DNA from: Serratia liquefaciens
GTDB lineage: Bacteria > Pseudomonadota > Gammaproteobacteria > Enterobacterales > Enterobacteriaceae
Length of the DNA stretch: 64,000 nt
Direction of reading: 5' to 3'
NCBI GenBank assembly: GCA_012719855.1
Contig: JAAXZN010000049.1
Coordinates: 39,540 to 103,539, forward strand
Positions 59,422 to 64,000 of this stretch are shown here, one piece after another. A model generated the notes under the pieces. That model had not been told where the DNA came from. It did not search any database and saw nothing but the letters and a program-made list of their open reading frames with translations. The translations under genes were made by a program, and so were the position numbers. Numbering within the stretch: position 1 is the stretch's first letter; each line of letters begins with the position of its first letter.

Positions 59422-59460
59422 CTCTCCGGCCCGATGCCGTATGAGGATCTTACCGGAGAG
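59422..59460. promoter_or_regulatory. Inverted repeat between divergent recombinase 2 and right-arm operon
   Basis: CTCTCCGG at 59422-59429 and CCGGAGAG at 59453-59460 form a perfect eight-base dyad with 23 bases between. It lies 20 bases upstream of recombinase 2 and 89 bases upstream of the first right-arm gene. It is a candidate operator for one of the island's own regulators. Confidence 0.45.
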
Positions 59461-59548
59461 AAAATAGCCTGTTTCCATTTTTTTACGTATCTATTTTCTT
59501 CGCGAATAAATGGCGGCAGCCGATCTGACATGAGGAGTAAAAACCACC

Positions 59549-59854
59549 ATGCAGCAGGAAATAACCGCGATGTCCGCACCCACGATACTCACCCGCAAGG
59601 CCGCCCGTGCCGTTGCCGGAAAAGCCGCCAGTTTGGAGCGGCGCATCATGCAACTTAGCGGCATGGCTTATGGCGTAGAGGATTGGTTGTGCGCTTTGCG
59701 CAAGGCTGCCGAGCTGTGGCGTTGCGTCAGTGAGACGCCATTGTTGGCTGAAAACGAACGGCGCTATGCCCGGTTACGCCACCGGCATTGTTCGCACCCG
59801 GCTACCCAATTGCTGGTACGTCAACGCTATCAGGCCGATAGCCAGCAACCCTGA
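59549..59854 (+). CDS. Small basic helical protein, unknown
   Basis: The 101-residue frame (second ATG at 59570 also possible) is rich in Ala and Arg. It is mainly helical with no membrane span. GAGGAG lies 11 bases upstream of the first ATG. It opens the right-arm operon, and the next gene follows after 22 bases. I do not recognise it; the basic composition would suit nucleic-acid or protein binding, but that is inference. Confidence 0.6.
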   Translation: MQQEITAMSAPTILTRKAARAVAGKAASLERRIMQLSGMAYGVEDWLCALRKAAELWRCVSETPLLAENERRYARLRHRHCSHPATQLLVRQRYQADSQQP

Positions 59855-59876
59855 ATCCACTGCAGAGGACAAATTT

Positions 59877-60563
59877 ATGTCTGCAAGCTCCCTTCCACTG
59901 CGTTTGCGTGTGGTCGTGATGATGAGGCCGGGGTTGATGCGCGAAGGCACCCTGCGGGTGCTCGAACTGGCCGGTCAGGCAATCGCATCGTTAACCGTGG
60001 TCGACGATCTTTTGACTCTGCGACAGGCGCTGTCGCAAGGCGGAGCGGATATCATCCTCACCGGCCTCTTCGGGCACCGCGACAGGCTGCGCGACTTTTT
60101 TCTGTTCTATTCCCACTACCTGCGCTTCAACATCGACACGACCTGGCTGCTGTACAGCGAACCCCTGACGCCGTTGCTAACCACCTTAAGCCCGTTAGCC
60201 CCCCATGAAGGGCCGTTGTGCTTGCCACACGATCTGCAGCCGCATCTGTTGCACGATTTGCTGATGAAACGCCAGGCATTGAGCCACCTTGCCTTTATGA
60301 ACCGCGACCCATTGCACCGGATGCCGGCGAATATTGTGCTCAGTTGGCCGGAGTTGCAGGTTCTCAGTCATTTTGTCTGTGGCGTACTTGAACATCTCAC
60401 TACACCGACGGGCGGGTTCACGACGAAGACCCTGAGCGCCCATAAACGCAGCGCGATGCGCAAACTGGGCGTGTGTTGCGATCAACAACTCCATGCGTTG
60501 CTGCATGGATCTCGGCTATGCCCAGCAAGGAGGCTCCCGGATGTGGCCGTCAGCCAGGGATAA
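59877..60563 (+). CDS. LuxR-type regulator with decayed receiver
   Basis: The 228-residue protein has the layout of RcsB/FimZ. The receiver-like half (LRLRVVVMMRPGLMREG, DIILTGLFGHR) lacks the acidic pocket and has Gly where the phospho-Asp should be, so it cannot be phosphorylated normally. The HTH (about residues 155-205, TTKTLSAHKRSAMRKLGV) is recognisable although its first helices are divergent. ATG 59877 follows GAGGAC. It overlaps the 39-residue membrane protein by 23 bases. Confidence 0.82.
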   Translation: MSASSLPLRLRVVVMMRPGLMREGTLRVLELAGQAIASLTVVDDLLTLRQALSQGGADIILTGLFGHRDRLRDFFLFYSHYLRFNIDTTWLLYSEPLTPLLTTLSPLAPHEGPLCLPHDLQPHLLHDLLMKRQALSHLAFMNRDPLHRMPANIVLSWPELQVLSHFVCGVLEHLTTPTGGFTTKTLSAHKRSAMRKLGVCCDQQLHALLHGSRLCPARRLPDVAVSQG

Positions 60564-60660
60564 ACGTATCCGTCGCTACACCTGGCTGGCGATGCTGCTG
60601 GTTTGTGGCATGTTTTGGTGGGGGGTTATTTGGTGCGTGCTGAAATTTACCGGTCTTTGA
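60541..60660 (+). CDS. Small membrane protein (39 aa)
   Basis: The frame reads MWPSARDKRIRRYT, a basic start, then one hydrophobic Trp-rich helix (WLAMLLVCGMFWWGVIWCVL) and a short tail. AGGAGG lies seven bases before ATG, an ideal ribosome-binding site, which is the main reason to call it. Positive-inside rule puts the N-terminus in the cytosol. It starts within the end of the decayed-receiver regulator, so translation is probably coupled. No family recognised. Confidence 0.72.
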   Translation: MWPSARDKRIRRYTWLAMLLVCGMFWWGVIWCVLKFTGL

Positions 60661-61250
60661 GGGCTGGCCAGCCATGGCCTGGCCGGCTCTTCAAACAATT
60701 TACCGACAGGTGCTTACCCCCTCAGGGCTTTACGCTCACCATTGGGGTGGCGGCAGCTTTGTTGGGGGGCGCGCTGTTTTTCCCTCAGGCTGAGGCGAGC
60801 ACGTGGATGGGCATCTCGCCGGCTTCTTTTATCGGCAACTGTCGGAAGAATGCATTGCCGCAGATAATGGCACAGTGCCGTCATGATGCGAGGGCGCTCG
60901 ATACTTCGCCCGCGCGTCACTCCGGACGTTATCTCCATGCGCTGAACGACCGGCTTGCTCAATGGGGGATCGGCCCTGCAACAGATATCAGTCCTTCGTT
61001 GAACCGCCGCCAGCGTTGCGAGCTGTATCGCTTCTGTGGGCTGTTGCATCGACAGGCTGGCAGGCAACTGTTGGACCAGCTGTTTTTGCCACAGGGTGGA
61101 ATGGCTGAAGTGGATTATCGTACGGTGGCCATCAAGGCTCCCTGTTTAAGGAGAAACAATGATACGTCTAAAAGTGATGGTGATGGAGCCGGATCCCTGG
61201 TTTCGGCTCGGGGTTCTTACGGTGCTTGCCTCGCTCCCGGCTCAGTTTGA
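60603..61250 (+). CDS. Possible secreted protein with four cysteines
   Basis: The frame fills an otherwise empty stretch between two regulators. A signal-like hydrophobic segment (LTIGVAAALLGGALFFPQAEAS) is followed by a domain with two cysteine pairs, GNCRKNALPQIMAQC and RRQRCELYRFC, the sort of pattern held by disulfides in the periplasm. The start is uncertain: TTG at 60603 is the farthest, and other GTG/TTG codons nearer the signal are possible. Its 3' end overlaps the next gene by 92 bases, which lowers confidence. Function unknown. Confidence 0.42.
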   Translation: MWHVLVGGYLVRAEIYRSLRAGQPWPGRLFKQFTDRCLPPQGFTLTIGVAAALLGGALFFPQAEASTWMGISPASFIGNCRKNALPQIMAQCRHDARALDTSPARHSGRYLHALNDRLAQWGIGPATDISPSLNRRQRCELYRFCGLLHRQAGRQLLDQLFLPQGGMAEVDYRTVAIKAPCLRRNNDTSKSDGDGAGSLVSARGSYGACLAPGSV

Positions 61251-61842
61251 AGTTTGCGGGGTCGCTGACCGGCTGTCGGATTTACAGAGTCTGGTGCACA
61301 AACAGCCGTTTGATCTGTTGCTGTCAGACACTCATGGGCAGGGTGAAAGCCTGGATGACTACTTTGTCTTTCGCAGGGAGTTTTGCAAAAGGCACTCTCA
61401 TGTGACCTGGCTGATGTGGAGCGACGGTTATGGCCCTTTCTTGTCGGGCCTGTCTTCCAGGCTGAAACTGCCGGTTTGCCTGCAAAAAACGCTGGGGCCG
61501 GCCGAGTTGAATTCGCTGCTGGTTCTGCGCCATCGGCTTGGGCATCAGCATTTTTTGGCCGAATATCGGCGGACCCAGATGCGCGTCTGCTGCCACCTGA
61601 CGCAAAAAGAGCTTTTGGTTATCAGTGCGCTGGCGCATGGCGAACCGCAAAAGCAGCTGGCGCGGCGCTTGGGCCGCAGTGAAAAAACCATCAGTTCACA
61701 CAAGATCCAGGCCTTGCACAAGCTGGGCGCCAGTAGCGATCGGCGGTTATTTCATCATCAAGGAGAAAACCTCCTGCTGGAAATTCTGCGCTATGCGGGC
61801 ATCAACATTCCCCATGACCCCTATGGGAGTTACTCGGCGTAA
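61159..61842 (+). CDS. RcsB/FimZ-like response regulator, orphan
   Basis: The 227-residue protein has a receiver-like domain with candidate phospho-Asp57 (LLLSDTHG), acidic residues Glu10 and Asp12 and Lys110, so phosphorylation is possible. A LuxR-type HTH follows (about residues 146-195, CHLTQKELLVISALA..KTISSHKIQALHKLG). There is no histidine kinase nearby. AAGGAG lies nine bases before ATG 61159. It closes the right arm of the island, just before conserved yhhM. Confidence 0.85.
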   Translation: MIRLKVMVMEPDPWFRLGVLTVLASLPAQFEVCGVADRLSDLQSLVHKQPFDLLLSDTHGQGESLDDYFVFRREFCKRHSHVTWLMWSDGYGPFLSGLSSRLKLPVCLQKTLGPAELNSLLVLRHRLGHQHFLAEYRRTQMRVCCHLTQKELLVISALAHGEPQKQLARRLGRSEKTISSHKIQALHKLGASSDRRLFHHQGENLLLEILRYAGINIPHDPYGSYSA

Positions 61843-61928
61843 CTCAATCTAATGCCGGTGATATGCTGCGTAGTGGGGAGCGTATGCTATGTTTACGCTG
61901 ATTTCACCGCGTGGAGATGGGAATAAAG

Positions 61929-62285
61929 ATGAGTAAGCCGCCGCTGTTTTTTATCGCCGTGATTGCGTTGATCGCCGTACTGGCGACGCAGCGCTATTTC
62001 AATCAGCGCCGTACTGAAGCGGATAACGACCGCGCGCCGGTGCGCAGCCTGCAGGTCACGGTGAGTGACAAACGTGAGTTTCCGGTCGCCAAGACCCGGG
62101 CACCGCAGCGGGAGCCGCTGGTCAATGAGCCGATGCATTATGAGGTGGTGTTTAGCCCGCAGGGTGGCGGTGAAGAGCTCCGGCTGCGGCTGAAGCCGTG
62201 GCAGTACAATCCGATTGAAAAAGGCGCACAGGGTACGTTGAGCATGCAGGGCACGCGCTTCGTCTCCTTTACCGCCCAGCCGTAG
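61929..62285 (+). CDS. yhhM: DUF2500 family protein YhhM
   Basis: The 118-residue protein has an N-terminal membrane span (PPLFFIAVIALIAVLATQRYF) and a DUF2500 beta domain with VTVSDKREFPV and TRFVSFTAQP. It closely matches E. coli YhhM. Function unknown. ATG 61929 was chosen from family start MSK. It marks the return to conserved gene order after the regulatory island. Confidence 0.92.
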   Translation: MSKPPLFFIAVIALIAVLATQRYFNQRRTEADNDRAPVRSLQVTVSDKREFPVAKTRAPQREPLVNEPMHYEVVFSPQGGGEELRLRLKPWQYNPIEKGAQGTLSMQGTRFVSFTAQP

Positions 62286-62304
62286 GGCGCCGGATCCGGC
62301 ACCC
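62285..62304. terminator. Hairpin between yhhM and yhhL
   Basis: GGGCGCCGG and CCGGCACCC pair with one C-A mismatch around AT. It lies between convergent genes and lacks a T-run. Confidence 0.4.
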
Positions 62305-62312
62305 ATGCGGGG

Positions 62313-62585
62313 TTATTTTCTTTTGATCGGCGGCTGTTTTTTCTGCCAGGCCAGCAGTTCGAAGACGCCAAAGATGAAGATCTTGGCTTCTTGCCAGTAG
62401 CTTATCGGCTGATCTTTCGGTTGCGTGGACTTCAGCAGAACCAATTGCAGCCCGTGCATCACCACCATAAAGAACAGCGCCACGTCGATGAAATATTTCA
62501 GCGGCTTGGGAAAGGGGTGAAACAGATTGGAGAGCAGAAAGCCCCACACGCACAGCATCAGCAGGCGACCCAGATTAATCAGCAT
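62313..62585 (-). CDS. yhhL: DUF1145 family membrane protein YhhL
   Basis: The 90-residue protein has two or three spans (LINLGRLLMLCVWGFLLSNLF, KYFIDVALFFMVVMHGLQLV) and LLKSTQPKDQP, close to E. coli YhhL. Function unknown. ATG 62585 lies inside the end of rsmD (11-base overlap), so it is probably coupled to it. Confidence 0.92.
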   Translation of the reverse strand: MLINLGRLLMLCVWGFLLSNLFHPFPKPLKYFIDVALFFMVVMHGLQLVLLKSTQPKDQPISYWQEAKIFIFGVFELLAWQKKQPPIKRK

Positions 62586-63195
62586 TTTCGGTTTTCTCTT
62601 GCGAACGGATATAAAGACGATAAGCCACCTGACCGGCGACTTTTTCACGGTGTAACTGCCAGTTGGCCGGGACATCAGCGGCGGCGCTTTCGGCTTCGGC
62701 CTCTACGTAGATCCAGGCCTCATCGGCCAGCCAGCCCTGCTGCTCCAGCAGCGTGACGGTTTCAGCCAGCAAACCTTTGCGAAAAGGCGGATCGAGAAAC
62801 ACCACGTCAAACGGCTGAGCAGAGTTCGCCAGCCAGTTTAGTGTGTTGGTATTGACCACCTTGCCATTGCCCTGCAGCAGGGCCAGATTTTTTTCCAGTT
62901 GCTGCGCCACCGGGCGTTCAAACTCCAACAGCGTGACGCTGCCGGCATAGCGCGACAGCGCTTCCAGGCCGAGTGCGCCGCTACCGGCGAAACAGTCCAG
63001 GCAGCGTGCGCCCTGGATCACCGGCGCCAGCCAGTTGAACAGGGTTTCACGAACGCGATCGGTGGTCGGACGCAGCCCGGGGCTGTTGGGTACCGGCAGT
63101 TTTCGTCCGCGCCATTGGCCACCGATAATGCGGATCTGCCCGGCCGCAGCCTGAGGCGTTTTTTTTGCCGATGCCCGTGGCGATATTCTTGTCAT
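62575..63195 (-). CDS. rsmD: 16S rRNA m2G966 methyltransferase RsmD
   Basis: The 206-residue SAM-dependent methyltransferase has motif I LDCFAGSGALGLEALSR (about residues 66-82) and the catalytic DPPF in VVFLDPPFRKGL. It methylates G966 of 16S rRNA in assembled 30S subunits. It is divergent from ftsY, with 221 bases between, and co-transcribed with yhhL. Confidence 0.96.
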   Translation of the reverse strand: MTRISPRASAKKTPQAAAGQIRIIGGQWRGRKLPVPNSPGLRPTTDRVRETLFNWLAPVIQGARCLDCFAGSGALGLEALSRYAGSVTLLEFERPVAQQLEKNLALLQGNGKVVNTNTLNWLANSAQPFDVVFLDPPFRKGLLAETVTLLEQQGWLADEAWIYVEAEAESAAADVPANWQLHREKVAGQVAYRLYIRSQEKTENAD

Positions 63196-63416
63196 AGGTT
63201 TGCTTTGATGGTTTTTCTGGCGATGAGGCCGAATGAGTTAGCGATCAGTTGCCTCTATTCTACCGGTGAGACGCGCCGGGGGAAACGGTAAAACTTTGTT
63301 GCCTGATTTCACAGTGGAAAGCGTGCCGGATGCGTGTTGCTGGGCGAGGGAAAGTGATAGACTCGGCGAATTATTGTCAGCATAAGCAAGCCTTCGGTAC
63401 GGAGTAGAGTCATAAC

Positions 63417-64000
<584 letters not shown>

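Noticed and set aside
56035..61842. Prophage or integrative element explanation for the regulatory island
   Set aside because: The recombinases are FimB-length catalytic domains without arm-binding domains, and there is no excisionase, phage structural gene, tRNA target or flanking direct repeat that I can see.

Overview
The window is about 64 kb of a gamma-proteobacterial chromosome. It is almost certainly Serratia: the core genes follow Escherichia coli gene order and read as close homologues, and a serralysin with its Inh inhibitor is present. The species cannot be fixed from this window alone (marcescens, liquefaciens, proteamaculans and plymuthica types are all possible).

Bases 1-10323 hold the enterobacterial common antigen cluster on the plus strand: wecB (5' end outside the window), wecC, rffG, rffH, wecD, wecE, wzxE, wecF, wzyE, wecG. 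Most of these genes overlap or nearly touch. The amino-acid permease gene yifK and a four-tRNA operon (Arg-CCG, His, Leu-CAG, Pro) follow. The sRNA GlmZ is recognisable at 13130-13351 with a sigma54-type promoter. The haem operon hemCDXY runs on the minus strand, divergent from cyaA, which starts with TTG and has a CRP site. cyaY, lptM, dapF, yigA, xerC, yigB and uvrD (LexA box) follow.

Bases 26400-46600 hold a cupin protein, corA with a short leader peptide, an AbrB-family membrane protein, rarD, yigI, pldA, recQ, rhtC, rhtB, pldB, yigL, the divergent glpTQ and glpABC operons, dcrB, a GNAT acetyltransferase, yhhQ and tusA. This part is mostly conserved housekeeping.

Bases 46592-61842 are where the conserved order tusA-zntA-yhhN-yhhM-yhhL-rsmD-ftsY has been opened at three places. 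Between tusA and zntA sits a three-gene minus-strand operon of two outer-membrane beta-barrel proteins and a DUF4056 protein. Between zntA and yhhN sits serralysin plus inh. Between yhhN and yhhM sits a 6 kb regulatory island with no structural genes.

The regulatory island is the most interesting part. It has two complete FimB/FimE-type tyrosine recombinases, a CaiF/GrlA-like regulator, three RcsB/FimZ-like LuxR-type proteins (one with two tandem HTH domains, two with decayed receivers), two very small single-span membrane proteins and a possible secreted four-cysteine protein. Just downstream of the second recombinase, 22-bp inverted repeats (21 of 22 bases matching) at 58524-58545 and 58809-58830 bound a 307-bp AT-rich segment with an outward promoter candidate and an intrinsic terminator. 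This has the architecture of a fim-type invertible switch, but the flanking genes are regulators, not fimbrial subunits. The inference is an orphan phase-variable control locus acting on targets elsewhere.

The right edge returns to conserved sequence (yhhM, yhhL, rsmD) and ends inside ftsY, in a hexanucleotide repeat coding for Pro-Glu.
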